Source of the DNA: Acidianus brierleyi
GTDB taxonomy: Archaea; Thermoproteota; Thermoprotei_A; Sulfolobales; Sulfolobaceae
Direction of reading: 5' to 3'
NCBI RefSeq assembly: GCF_003201835.2
Contig: NZ_CP029289.2
Span: forward strand, 868,001 to 932,000
DNA length: 64,000 bases
Under the pieces are notes generated by a model. It was not told where the DNA came from, ran no database searches, and saw nothing but the letters and a program-made list of their open reading frames with translations. Shown piece by piece: positions 27,400 to 36,456 of this stretch (its first letter is position 1; every line of letters starts with the position of its first letter). A program made the translations under genes and the position numbers.

Positions 27400-27438
27400 C
27401 TTCTGCCCCAGAAGTAATATTCTGCCCCAGAAGTAATA
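27400..27438 (-). promoter_or_regulatory. Tandem palindromic operator-like repeats at ATPase start
   Basis: TTCTGCCCCAGAAGTAATA occurs twice without a gap (27401-27419 and 27420-27438). Each contains the dyad CTTCTG-CCC-CAGAAG or TTCTG-CCC-CAGAA. The proximal copy touches the TTG start codon, so a bound protein would cover the transcription start of a leaderless message. Confidence 0.6.
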
Positions 27439-27550
27439 AATTTATCTTAACAAGGGCGTTCAGTAATAAATATTTCGGTTGAACTTCAAGCATAATGTCA
27501 ACTAAGATTGCCACGTGTACCTTTCAATCCACGTGGCGATTTGGGGAGGA

Positions 27551-28513
27551 TCACTTAGGCTCATAAGGCTTATTATTATACCAAACACTCCAAACTATTC
27601 TAGCCAATTTCCTGGCTAAAGCAGACAACTTCTTTCCCTTCAACTTTTCCTTATGATTCTCGTAAAATTCTAGTAATGTAGGATTACGAGAGTAATTCAT
27701 CTCAGCGAGGAAGTAGAACAAGCTGCGCAAGTACTTATTACCCTTCTTCGATATTCCCTTACTTACAGTAGCTTTACCGCTCCTCTCAACTATTGGGTCT
27801 AAACCGCAGATACGAAGGACTCAGGGTTAGGAAAGCGTTTAATGTCTCCAACAATGCCTATTATTATTCCCGAAGAAAGTTTTCCTATTCCCGGTATAGT
27901 TAATAGAACGTGATTTTCAGACTGTAATTGTATCATTTTCTCTACTTCTTTTATTTTCTCGCTTGTTTCCAGTAGTGCTTTAGATAATACTTCGATTTCT
28001 TCAAGTACGATCTTTGTTCCAAGTTGTATAATTGTATTTTGAAGTTTCCTTTAGAGAATTCTTCAAGCATTTCCTTGCTTATTTTTTCCTCGTCACTTAG
28101 GAATAGTGCTCTTTTTACCCTGTTCTTGTACTTTACTTCAAGGTCTTTTAGGAAGATATATAGTGTTACTAGTTCTTTCAATGGGTTGTAGTTGTACTCC
28201 TTTGCCTTGTTTGCCATGTTTATTAGTTTTTGTGCGTCGTAAAAATCTGTTTTCTTTCCTCTCAAGTCCTTCTCCTTCCATAGTTTTGGCTTACTTGTAG
28301 TATCTTGATCCCTTTTTCCTTGAAGTATTGACATGGTTTTATTGAGTATGCTCCTGTCGGTTCGACCACTATTGTGTTTAGTTTCACTTTTAGTATTTCT
28401 TCATAACCCTTCTTGTTGTTCTCGTAGACCCTCCCCTCACTCGTTACTAGATGATCTTTTGATATGTCTATTCCTAGGATCCCTACCTCTTTATCACACC
28501 TATATCCGTGCAT
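27551..28513 (-). pseudogene. IS110 transposase, copy A, frameshifted
   Basis: Compared with the intact copy at 30737 it has small deletions near 28290 (loss around ILWKEKDL), near 28030-28110 and near 27825, breaking the frame into 110-, 127- and shorter-residue parts. The GIDISKD motif and the C-terminal SFYFLAEMNY region survive. Confidence 0.85.
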
Positions 28514-28636
28514 ATTATCACAATGTTCAGTCCGATGGTAGGGGTTTGTCACGCCCCCGATCGAAGACTTTGCTTCAGTCAAAGGGTCGACCATGTTTCC
28601 CAGTTGGAGAGTATTACTCTCCCCAACTAATTAATC
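28514..28636 (-). ncRNA. IS110 copy A 5' non-coding region (bridge-RNA candidate)
   Basis: Same structured sequence as in copies B and C, with slight changes: stem-loop GGAGAGTATTACTCTCC and the ACCCTTTGACTGAAGCAAAG region. See the entry at 30615. Confidence 0.35.
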
Positions 28637-28674
28637 TATATAGGGTTCAAAGGGGGCGTAAGACCCCTTCCGTT

Positions 28675-29020
28675 CGGTAGACCCAAAATCGTTTTACAAA
28701 TATAAATTTGGCATTAAGCCTCATATTTTTTCTTAATAAATAAAAGAATATATTTTATTATACTCATAATCAAGAGCATTAAGAATAATGTATTAAATAA
28801 TCGATGTAAATAAAACAGATTTTATCATAAATATCTTTATCATTTCCTAATTTACAATAATATTCCTCACTCTATCTTTGTAGAAATATAAAAAATCTAA
28901 TATGGTACTTGGAAATTTATAAAAATTATCATATAATTATCTAACTAATTACATTAAATCTTTACGAACTACTAATAATGAATAAAAATTATTTTTACTA
29001 ATTAGATTTTGGGTCTACCG
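28675..29020 (+). mobile_element. ISH3-derived MITE, copy 1 (346 bp)
   Basis: Terminal repeats CGGTAGACCCAAAATC are identical to those of the ISH3-like elements, but the interior is an unrelated AT-rich non-coding sequence. Near-identical copies: 35658-36003 (inverted) and 53488-53827. It sits in the left-end hairpin of an IS605-type element (CCTTCCGTT left, GTTAGGTAGG right). Confidence 0.85.
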
Positions 29021-29227
29021 GTTAGGTAGGGGATGGATAGGCTCCACATGCTTTGCCTCTAACATGGCTAGGCGATGGCTTGAAGAGCCGAAGGAACTAC
29101 TTGATTGGGGTCAACTTGAGGGCCTTCACCACCCCCTCTCCTATACCTAGTCTTCTTAGTCTCACCCTTGTAAGGCTTGTCTTCTTGTTTAGGAGTGTTG
29201 TTCGTGAAAATCACCGTAGGAGTTCAC
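29021..29227 (+). other. IS605-type internal remnant and right end
   Basis: GC-rich 200 bp from GGGGATGGATAGG to AGTTCAC. A related segment in opposite orientation is at 48012-48202. A frame of about 60 codons (PLTWLGDGLKSRRNY) is open in both copies, but the complementary frame is open too, so I do not call a gene. It may be the residue of tnpB flanks or a non-autonomous derivative. Confidence 0.4.
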
Positions 29228-29954
29228 CAATTAAAAATCAAATGGAAATTCTATGTCGTTTCTTAACAAGTTTTTAGCATAGTTAACTACTTTAAGATAG
29301 TTCAAGTATTTTACAAATAATATTTATTAAAAATTTCTATTTAATATACCATTTTATTAAAGAATATTTTAAAACATACATACTCTTAATCATATCTACG
29401 TATATTGAACTAAATATTTTTAGTCTGAAGAAGTGCTTTGTTGATTACTTCAATTTTCTCAGAAATAACATTAAACTTACTTAAATAACATTAAACTTAC
29501 TTTTAATCAAATGTTAAATTTATAACTTACCTTGATTTAGTTCAATACCTAATAAAATTCAACCATTCCGCAAAGCATAACGCATTCTTTCTAATTAGTG
29601 ACAATGAAATATATAGACTTATAGACGTATTAATTGAAAAGATATTTTAATAATCCATGATATTTGAATTTTGTATTGTATCCTTTATAACTGCTTTAAA
29701 ATAAATAATTTTCTACTTAAGGCAATAGACTTTTAAAGTATTATATAACTTTTTAATTTATCAACTAAAGTATTTTAAACACTATATAGAGTAGCAAGGA
29801 TTTTAATAGAAAGTATATACATGATTTTAAATTATTAGTAATATAATTCTGCTTATATTATCTTAATAATTCTAAAGAAAAATTATTTAGTAAAAAGATT
29901 TCTAGAAATATAGACAATAAAATACAGTATATATAAAAGTCTTTGTGATGTAAG
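29228..29954. other. AT-rich non-coding stretch
   Basis: No coding frame seen in about 730 bp. It contains the palindromic element at 29433-29578 with an internal tandem duplication of AATAACATTAAACTTACTT (29465-29503). The rest is A/T-rich without clear structure. Confidence 0.6.
29433..29578. repeat. AT-rich imperfect palindromic element, copy 2
   Basis: Ends GTGCTTTGTTGATTACTTCA (29433) and the complement of TTCAACCATTCCGCAAAGCA (to about 29577) form imperfect inverted repeats similar to those of 1649-1779. No coding potential. Confidence 0.35.
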
Positions 29955-30285
29955 TTATATTAAATTAACTATATAGAGTAAAGAAAAGGCTAGACTAATT
30001 TCATATATTAATCCAATAAAGTATACTTTTCTTCCTATCAAATATCCAGAGCTTACTGCTAATAAGGAAAGTAATACTCCTGTTAAATCTGGAGAGAAAA
30101 TTATTGTTATAGGAGGAATATAGGAGAATATTTTAGGTATTCTAAAGTTTTGCATTAAATAAGCTACTGATGCAGATAATGCAACTAATGAGTAAACTAA
30201 GTTAATATGAAATATTGCTATCATTAAAGTTAATATTATTACAGCAATATTTACTTCATCTTTTAGCTTGTATCCACTCAATGGT
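29955..30285 (-). pseudogene. Membrane protein, C-terminal part, split by IS605 element
   Basis: Codes LSGYKLKDEVNIAVIILTLM and about 90 further residues with four hydrophobic helices to the stop at 29955. It begins abruptly at the right end of the IS605 element. The missing N-terminal part is at 31824-32153 on the same strand, on the far side of the element. Confidence 0.7.
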
Positions 30286-30614
30286 GTGAACTGCCACGCC
30301 CTAACGGGCGTGGCTTCCTGCTTCAAAGCCGAGGCTTGCCAAAGGTAGAGGTCTCAGCTCCACAGGCACTAAGGGTCGTTCCGACCCCGAGCACTAATGT
30401 GAACCCACAGTATCCCAATATGGGACTGTTGAATGGAGCAGAGGCGTACCACATAGACCCTCGCTTTAACCAAGGCGTCTCAGTGACGCTTACTCCGTCA
30501 GTGACTGCCATTAATAGAATATTTGAAAAATACGTATTTAAATGTAACCACAAAGGGGGCAATCCATCTCCACCCTTACGGATGGAGTCTTCCGCCCCCT
30601 TTGAACCTATATAG

Positions 30615-30736
30615 ATTAATTAGTTGGGGAGAGTAATACTCTCCAACTGGGAAACATGGTCGACCCTTTGACTGAAGCAAAGTCTTCGAACGGGGGCGTG
30701 ACAAACCCCTACCATCGGACTGAACATTGTGATAAT
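30615..30736 (+). ncRNA. IS110 5' non-coding region, bridge-RNA candidate
   Basis: Between the left end and the ATG at 30737 lies a structured sequence, conserved in all three copies: stem GTTGGGGAGAGTA/ATACTCTCCAAC, stem CTTTGACT-GAAG-CAAAG and a GGGG...CCCC pair. IS110-group elements encode a bridge RNA in this position that pairs with donor and target. A longer ATG-initiated frame starting at 30656 would run through it, but this part of the frame has no protein-like character. Confidence 0.45.
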
Positions 30737-31717
30737 ATGCACGGATATAGGTGTGATAAAGAGGTAGGGATCCTAGGAATAGACATATCAAAAGATCATC
30801 TAGTATCGAGTGAGGGGAGGGTCTACGAGAACAACAAGAAGGGTTATGAAGAAATACTAAAAGTGAAACTAAACACAATAGTGGTCGAACCGACAGGAGC
30901 ATACTCAATAAAACCATGTCAATACTTCAAGGAAAAAGGGATCAAGATACTACAAGTAAGCCCAAATATACTATGGAAGGAGAAGGACTTGAGAGGAAAG
31001 AAAACAGATTTTTACGACGCACAAAAACTAATAAACATGGCAAACAAGGCAAAGGAGTACAACTACAACCCATTGAAAGAACTAGTAACACTATATATCT
31101 TCCTAAAAGACCTTGAAGCAAAGTACAAGAACAGGGTAAAAAGAGCACTATTCCTAGTCAGTGACGAGGAAAAAATAAGCAAGGAAATGCTTGAAGAATT
31201 CTCTAAAGGAAACTTCAAAATACAATTATACAACTTAGAGTACACAAAGATCGTACTTGAAGAAATCGAAGTATTATCTAAAGCACTACTGGAAACAAGC
31301 GAGAAAATAAAAGAAGTAGAGAAAATGATACAATTACAGTCTGAAAATCACGTTCTATTAACTATACCGGGAATAGGAAAACTTTCTTCGGGAATAATAA
31401 TAGGCATTGTTGGAGACATTAAACGCTTTCCTAACCCTGAGTCCTTCGTAGCCTACTGTGGTTTAGACCCAATAGTTGAGAGGAGCGGTAAAGCTACTGT
31501 AAGTAAGGGAATATCGAAGAAGGGTAATAAGTACTTGCGCAGCTTGTTCTACTTCCTCGCTGAGATGAATTACTCTCGTAATCCTACATTACTAGAATTT
31601 TACGAGAACCATAAGGAAAAGTTGAAGGGAAAGAAGTTGTACACTGCTTTAGCCAGGAAATTGGCTAGAATAGTTTGGAGTGTTTGGTATAATAATAAGC
31701 CTTATGAGCCTAAGTGA
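30737..31717 (+). CDS. IS110-family DEDD transposase, intact
   Basis: 326 aa from ATG 30737. N-terminal RuvC-like DEDD domain: GIDISKDHL (Asp), VVEPTGAYS (Glu), DFYDAQKL (Asp-x-x-Asp). C-terminal Transposase_20 domain: LLTIPGIGKLSSG helix-hairpin-helix, PESFVAYCGLDP and a catalytic Ser region (ERSGKATVSKGISKKGNKYLR). I prefer this start to the in-frame ATG at 30656, because family proteins begin just before the GIDISK strand and the upstream stretch is RNA-like. Confidence 0.9.
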   Translation: MHGYRCDKEVGILGIDISKDHLVSSEGRVYENNKKGYEEILKVKLNTIVVEPTGAYSIKPCQYFKEKGIKILQVSPNILWKEKDLRGKKTDFYDAQKLINMANKAKEYNYNPLKELVTLYIFLKDLEAKYKNRVKRALFLVSDEEKISKEMLEEFSKGNFKIQLYNLEYTKIVLEEIEVLSKALLETSEKIKEVEKMIQLQSENHVLLTIPGIGKLSSGIIIGIVGDIKRFPNPESFVAYCGLDPIVERSGKATVSKGISKKGNKYLRSLFYFLAEMNYSRNPTLLEFYENHKEKLKGKKLYTALARKLARIVWSVWYNNKPYEPK

Positions 31718-31823
31718 CCATAAATCGCCACGTGGATTGAAAGGTACACGTGGCAATCTTAGTTGACATTATGCTTGAAGTTCAACCGAAATATTTATTA
31801 CTGAACGCCCTTGTTAAGATAAA

Positions 31824-32153
31824 AGGATATTTTGATATAAAGGATAACGCAATTAAGAGAAAGAATTGTAAAAATTTCCTTTCATAAGATACATAAGAGA
31901 AGTAGATAGATGAAGTTAACAACGCTATATATGCAAATGTATAATTATAAAACTCAATACTTAGTATTGAAGATATTGCAACTATTCCTATAATACCAAA
32001 TAGTATTAAGTTCCGAATACTTATTTTAGTATGAAAACTATTTATGAATCTTGAAGATATTAGGACTGTTGAGGGTATTATTGATGAAATTATTGAATAT
32101 AGTAATATATTATAAATTCCAGAAAATATAAAATATAATGACAAAAATAGCAA
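31824..32153 (-). pseudogene. Membrane protein, N-terminal part, split by IS605 element
   Basis: TTG start at 32153, 7 nt after the stop of the gene at 32160, so both form an operon. Four hydrophobic helices; the frame meets the IS605 left tip after FISKYP. With 29955-30285 it makes a roughly 215-residue membrane protein of unknown family. Confidence 0.7.
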
Positions 32154-32159
32154 TGAAAC

Positions 32160-32969
32160 TTAAGAAATTATCAGACTTCTCTTTTCTATTCTATAAATAG
32201 GGAAAAGAAATAACAATAAAGGAGGAAAAATCGCTGAGAACCAACTTATTCCTGCAGATATTAACGAAAAGGTAATAAGATTCTTCCATTTTTTAAGAAC
32301 ATAAGGAAGAATAATTATTGGTATTAAAAATAATCCATATTTTACTCCTTCTGTGAAAAACATAATTGCAGAAAAGACTATAGAAAAAGGAAAGAACATT
32401 CCAAATCCCAATGAAAGAAGAATTGAAGGTATGATGTAATGATACAGTAATGGAAAGAGTACCGCACCCAATGATAAATAATATTCCTTCTTTATGGTAA
32501 TCTTATCTTGAAGTACTGCAGATATTACTCCAAATATTAAATAAAAATATGCAAAATTAGAATAAGGATATCCAAATGCCGAAATAACAAGAAGGAAAAT
32601 TCCAGAAATTATTGTTCCTCTGTAGTTTACACCTATCAAAAGGATAGAAGTTAAGAAGAGGATAATATAATCTTCAGTCCCAAAAGGTAAAAAGGCTATA
32701 CTTAATGAAAAGAATATTGATGAAATCAATTTATCATACCTAACAGAAATTAAGATTAAAGGTAGACTCAAAGTCAAAAGAACTGCATTTCCCCTTGTAT
32801 AATCAAAGAAAAACGAAATAGTGAAAGTAAGAATTGATACAACTGGAAGAATTTTCCATTCCTTCTCTAACGAAATAAATCCTAGCAATATTAATGCCAG
32901 AGGAATGAAATCGTTAAACGGAAGTAAAGATGTTAAGAAAAGCGCTATTGCAAGTATTTCTCTCTTCAT
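32160..32969 (-). CDS. Polytopic membrane protein
   Basis: 269 aa, about eight hydrophobic helices with few charged residues, and a positively charged C-terminus (YRIEKRSLIIS). No family recognised; the helix pattern could suit a polyprenyl-sugar or exopolysaccharide pathway membrane enzyme or a small transporter, but no motif supports a choice. Co-transcribed with the split membrane gene downstream. Confidence 0.65.
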   Translation of the reverse strand: MKREILAIALFLTSLLPFNDFIPLALILLGFISLEKEWKILPVVSILTFTISFFFDYTRGNAVLLTLSLPLILISVRYDKLISSIFFSLSIAFLPFGTEDYIILFLTSILLIGVNYRGTIISGIFLLVISAFGYPYSNFAYFYLIFGVISAVLQDKITIKKEYYLSLGAVLFPLLYHYIIPSILLSLGFGMFFPFSIVFSAIMFFTEGVKYGLFLIPIIILPYVLKKWKNLITFSLISAGISWFSAIFPPLLLFLFPIYRIEKRSLIIS

Positions 32970-33062
32970 CTGATTCCATTCTAAATATAAATAATGTATA
33001 TTTAACCTTATCTAAGGTAAAATTAAGCAAGAGTTATAACGACAGTACTCTTTTTAAAATAT

Positions 33063-33716
33063 ATGAAAAAACTCACATTAAAGGAATACTTTAATTACTT
33101 ACCGAAATTAAATACAGAAGAATTATATTTATTCTATTTGATTTCTAGAGATAGAGAAGCTAAACAAATGGGTTTATCTATAGATAAGATTCTTTTTAGG
33201 ATAAAGGAAGAAGATCCTGAAAAGGCCACAAGAATATTGGAAGCAATAAGACAAAACGTTGAATTCCAAGTTAAAGGAATTAAATTAAAGAAAGAATGGA
33301 TAAAAATAATGCATGTCCTAAATCCAGTCAATTTTGTTAAGGCATCCCATAAGGCTGCCATAAGATATGTTGAACAATGCAAAGAAAATCTAAACATTGA
33401 AAAGCTCTACAATTCAGAATTGCCAAGAAATGTTGACTTTAGAATATTTATGATAGATATAGATACAAAAGACAAGAAAATTCTTGAAAAATTAATAGAT
33501 ATAAGACCTAGACTTGTTATAACTACTAAAAGAGGATATCATTTTCATGTTTGGAAAGAAGACTTAGAAAATCCACAGACTTTATTTAAGATTGCTGATA
33601 AAGAGATAGAAATTAAGACTAGAAATTCAATAGAATATGTACCATTTATACTTCAAGGAAATTTTACACCAGAAGCATATGAGATTAATAACGTAGAAGA
33701 AGTTAAAGATCTATAA
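33063..33716 (+). CDS. Miniature AEP-primase-like protein
   Basis: 217 aa. Residues about 118-200 contain FMIDIDTKD (D-x-D, motif I), RLVITTKRGYHFHVWKED (sxGxHxhV, motif II) and ...RNSIEYVPFILQGNFTPEAY (possible motif III region). This is the order found in archaeo-eukaryotic primases, in a very small protein. The N-terminal 110 residues are helical and basic. It resembles the catalytic motif set of the 440-aa protein at 3391 but not its overall sequence. Role in priming, repair or nucleic-acid binding is inferred only. Confidence 0.5.
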   Translation: MKKLTLKEYFNYLPKLNTEELYLFYLISRDREAKQMGLSIDKILFRIKEEDPEKATRILEAIRQNVEFQVKGIKLKKEWIKIMHVLNPVNFVKASHKAAIRYVEQCKENLNIEKLYNSELPRNVDFRIFMIDIDTKDKKILEKLIDIRPRLVITTKRGYHFHVWKEDLENPQTLFKIADKEIEIKTRNSIEYVPFILQGNFTPEAYEINNVEEVKDL

Positions 33717-33810
33717 TATTTGGATATTAATTGGGTTTTTAACAACTATTTAATTGAATTTTAAGAGACATTAAGATAAACAGCTCTTTTCCAAAAAATA
33801 AGATATTTTA

Positions 33811-34321
33811 TTATAAATAATATTCCATGACTATAACATCAAAGTATTTTTCTCCTCTTTTTATTTCGTTTTTAAGTACTCCTACTTCTTTAAATCCAAT
33901 CTTTTTATATAATTTTATTGCAATATAATTTCCCTTAAAAACATATAATCTTCTCAAATATTCCTTTACTATTTTCTATACTACTACGTAGTAACGCTGT
34001 TCCAAACCCTTTACCTCTATATTCTTTCTTTATAAGAATTCCAAGAATGCCTACATGTGCAGATTCAGAATCAGGCCTAGCAGATAAAATTCCACAATAT
34101 CCTGCTATTTTATTATTATCCTCTGCAACCATTAATATTCCTTCCTTTTTTAACACTCGTATATATGTATCGGTAAACCATTTTATTTCGCTTTTTATAT
34201 CCGGTTTGTTTTTTAAGAAAACTATTCCTAAAGTTTCTGTATCTCTATTTTCTTCATATGTAGAAGTATAAATTTCTTGAATTTGCATAAAGTCTTTCCA
34301 TTGAACGTTTCTTATTAACAT
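33811..34321 (-). pseudogene. GNAT acetyltransferase with frameshift
   Basis: MLIRNVQWKDFMQIQEIYTS, AGYCGILSARPDSESAHVGI and the acetyl-CoA loop KKEYRGKGFGTALL (Q/RxxGxG/A) are GNAT signatures. After FEKII the frame shifts by 1 nt near 33965; the lost part continues as YLRRLYVFKGNYIAIKLYKK and ends VMEYYL at 33811, the expected C-terminal strands. Substrate unknown. Confidence 0.8.
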
Positions 34322-34404
34322 ATGAAAATATTACTACCTAAGACCTCCTTAATAATATTAACTTATATAAATATAGAGATAGAAATATAATTTATATTTA
34401 ACTT

Positions 34405-34441
34405 TCTGAGGGTTTAAGGGGGCGGAAGTCCCCTCCGTAAG
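34405..34441 (-). other. IS605-type left-end remnant
   Basis: GGTTTAAGGGGGCGGAAGTC followed by CCCTCCGTAAG is a variant of the IS605 left-end hairpin seen at 28643, 39000 and 42896. ISH3 copy 3 is inserted at its TAAG. Confidence 0.5.
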
Positions 34442-35653
34442 CGGTAGACCCAAAATCACCTCCTTAAAAATAAATCTATAGTGTAAATAAGTGTTTCAAT
34501 TACATTAAATGTAAAATTCTCTGGATTGAATAAATCAGGAAATAAAAGAATTAATAATAATCTAAATTCCTCTCTCCCCACCTCCCCCTTGAATATGGTA
34601 TATAAGGAGTAGAGCACAAGGGCCAGCACGAAGATCAACGTGCGGAAAACAAACTTAGTAGAACTAGTAAATGGAAGAAAAGCCTTAATGTTCCTATAAG
34701 AGGTCTCTATGGGACCTCTTACCTTATTGTACAAATCCAACACCTCTTGGGCAGATCTAGATTAGTAGCCCTAGCAAAATAAACAAGACTCTTCTTCTTT
34801 CTCCTCACTTTTTCCTTGCCATACACGAGAAGCCTGAACTTGACCTGCTCATCCCTCCTATGCCTCTTACTATTAGTTGTGTAATCCCCGTCAAACTCCT
34901 CAAACACCTTCACGTCCCCAGCTGGGACAGCAATTATATACTTAAACTGTGAAATGAAATTGAGCACATCAACTGTGTAGAAACCAGCGTCAAGAGTTAT
35001 CAACCTTATCTTGAATCCCATTGCCATTACTTGCTCCACGAGGATCTTCACTATCTCGTCCTTAGTCATACCGTTCACTTGCGGAATAAAGGCAAGTAAA
35101 AGTACTTTCCCCTTATACTTGGTTGTTGCAGTTGCGTAGTTCCACGAGTTTCCTTTTTCAGAGCTCCCGAGCCCTTTCACTGGTTTCCCATACCACGTCT
35201 TGGTTGTCCAGTCTATTGAAAGATCTATCTCATTCACTCCCTTCAGTACTTCTAAGGATATTTTCCTAGCTCTTTCCAATAGCTTTTCAATCACTTCCAT
35301 CCCTTGTTTCTCTACGTAATTCCTCACGGTCTGTGGGGATACGTCATACGCTCTGGACTTGTTCTCTACAGAGTCGTTCCACAAACACGCGGAGATGAGA
35401 GTTTTCGCTACCTCATCTACCTTTTCCCCTTGGAAGTTCAACATGGAAAGTAATTTATATCCTATTTGTTGAATGTTATTTTGGTGAGGGAGACCGGGTA
35501 TTATCATCTCACTTACTCACGTGGTAATACTCCATCTCCCTCACCTTAAACCCTTTCTTCAATTCTTTACACTCTTATAAATTTCTTTATCTTTTATAAA
35601 TTCGATATTATCCTACCAGAAATATTTTTTCTAATATGATTTTGGGTCTACCG
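34442..35653 (-). mobile_element. ISH3-like insertion sequence, copy 3
   Basis: 1212 bp, terminal repeats as in copy 1, flanked by TAAG (34438-34441 and 35654-35657). It abuts MITE copy 2, which starts 4 bp beyond its right end. Confidence 0.9.
34456..35507 (-). pseudogene. ISH3-like transposase with 4-bp deletion, copy 3
   Basis: Starts MIIPGLPHQ and carries the same 4-bp loss after NLDLPKR as copies 2 and 4, separating the Glu of the DDE triad from the two Asp residues. Otherwise close to the intact copy, with conservative changes (V to I, K to T). Confidence 0.85.
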
Positions 35654-35657
35654 TAAG

Positions 35658-36003
35658 AGATAGACCCAAAATCTAATTAGTAAAAATAATTTTTATTTGT
35701 TATTAGTGGTTCGTAAAGATTTAATGTAATTAGTTAGATAATTATATGATAATTTTTATAAATTTCCAAGTACCATATTAGATTTTTTATATTTCTACAA
35801 AGATAGAGTGAGGAATATTATTGTAAATTAGGAAATGATAAAGATGTATATGATAAAATCTGCTTTATTTACATCGATTATTTAATACATTATTCTTAAT
35901 GCTCTTGATTATGAGTATAATAAAATATATTCTTTTATTTATTAAGAAAAAATATGAGGCTTAATGCCAAATTTATATTTGTAAAACGATTTTGGGTCTA
36001 CCG
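35658..36003 (-). mobile_element. ISH3-derived MITE, copy 2 (346 bp)
   Basis: Inverted relative to copy 1 and almost identical in its interior. The left terminal repeat has decayed slightly (AGATAGACCC instead of CGGTAGACCC); flanking TAAG/TAAA could be its target duplication. It truncates a PaREP1-family gene at 36003. Confidence 0.85.
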
Positions 36004-36005
36004 TA

Positions 36006-36158
36006 AAAAAGCGAGGTTTGTCGTCCTTTTTATCATGGAAAGCTGCATGGTTTCTTCATGTTTACGGATTTCATGAAATGAGCTTAAACAAAGAGACTAT
36101 AGTTAACGAATCTAAGATTGTTAGAGAAAAATTATTTGAAATATTTAAAACTAAATAA
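36006..36158 (+). pseudogene. PaREP1-family C-terminal fragment
   Basis: Open from the MITE edge: SWKAAWFLHVYGFHEMSLNK and on to a stop at 36156. The W-x-AW-x-LHV-x-GFHE motif is diagnostic of PaREP1 proteins (compare 13762). The N-terminal two thirds are gone, cut at the MITE. Confidence 0.8.
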
Positions 36159-36315
36159 TAACTAACTCCAACGTGGATAAGATTTGTCGCTGTGGGTACT
36201 GCTTTAACCTCAGTCCTTAGTAATTTAGCTGAAAATTTATAACGAAACAAATTAGATCTTAATTTATCCATACTGATAATTAAATTTAGGAATATTTAGT
36301 GAGAAATTATATTTT

Positions 36316-36338
36316 GGCCTGTTAGTAACTAATAGGGC
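36316..36338 (+). promoter_or_regulatory. Distal operator-like palindrome of ATPase gene
   Basis: GGCCTGTTAGT-A-ACTAATAGGGC, an inverted repeat with 9 of 11 arm positions paired. The same dyad recurs at 36434-36456 over the start codon of the ATPase gene. Confidence 0.5.
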
Positions 36339-36420
36339 TATATTTTATCGTGAAATAACGCAGAAGATTATCGCTTATAAAATAGTCTAACGTAAAATTC
36401 ATCCTTATATATTAGTTAAG

Positions 36421-36456
36421 TATTTAAATTAATAGGCCTATTAGTTACTAATATGC
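36421..36456 (+). promoter_or_regulatory. TATA box and proximal palindrome overlapping ATPase start
   Basis: TATTTAAATT (36421-36430) is a plausible TATA box. GGCCTATTAGT-T-ACTAATATGCC (36434-36456) has 10 of 11 arm positions paired and includes the ATG start at 36453-36455, so the message is probably leaderless and the site would block initiation. Confidence 0.6.

Larger units (their letters stand above)
27454..28642 (-). mobile_element. IS110-family element, copy A
   Basis: About 1190 bp, reverse orientation. Outer sequences: ...CTATATA next to GGGTTCAAAG at 28642, and CTGAACGCC at the other end next to the IS605 tip. IS110 elements lack terminal inverted repeats, which fits. Copies B (30608) and C (39024) have the same flanks. 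Confidence 0.85.
27441..29227 (+). mobile_element. IS200/IS605-type element remnant with nested IS110 and MITE
   Basis: Left tip TTATCTTAACAAGG at 27441-27454 and right end AGTTCAC at 29221-29227, as in the elements at 30286 and 37729. The inside holds, in order, IS110 copy A, the GC-rich left-end hairpin (28643-28674), a 346-bp MITE, and about 200 bp of non-TnpB sequence related to 48012-48202. No tnpB remains. Confidence 0.65.
30608..31808 (+). mobile_element. IS110-family element, copy B, apparently intact
   Basis: About 1200 bp from TATATAGATTAATTAG to CTGAACGCC. Left non-coding part 130 bp, transposase, and right non-coding part with hairpin GCCACGTG...CACGTGGC (31727-31754). Flanks: CTTTGAACC on the left and CCTTGTTAAGAT on the right, together matching the uninterrupted site at 42884-42905. 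Confidence 0.85.
30286..31823 (-). mobile_element. IS200/IS605 element, tnpB-deleted, carrying IS110 copy B
   Basis: Right end at 30286 (complement of AGTTCAC) next to a hairpin GCCACGCC-CTAAC-GGGCGTGGC (30293-30314) typical of IS605/TnpB right ends. The last tnpB codons (LVPVELRPLPLASLGFEAGS) are recognisable near 30315-30390, the rest of tnpB is lost, and the left-end region (30560-30607) is interrupted by IS110; the left tip is at 31809-31823. Confidence 0.75.

Noticed and set aside
28333..28680. 115-residue open frame opposite the IS110 leader and transposase (also at 30576-30917 and 38968-39333)
   Set aside because: It is the antisense shadow of the IS110 start region and leader; it recurs only because the element is repeated and has no independent start signal.
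29053..29277. 74-codon frame, repeated at 48003-48191
   Set aside because: Both strands are open over the GC-rich IS605 remnant, and conservation is explained by element copies. I could not show coding bias.
30323..30562. 79-codon frame inside the tnpB-deleted IS605 element
   Set aside because: It lies between the left-end and right-end sequences of a deleted element; the true tnpB tail is in another frame there, so this is unlikely to be a protein.
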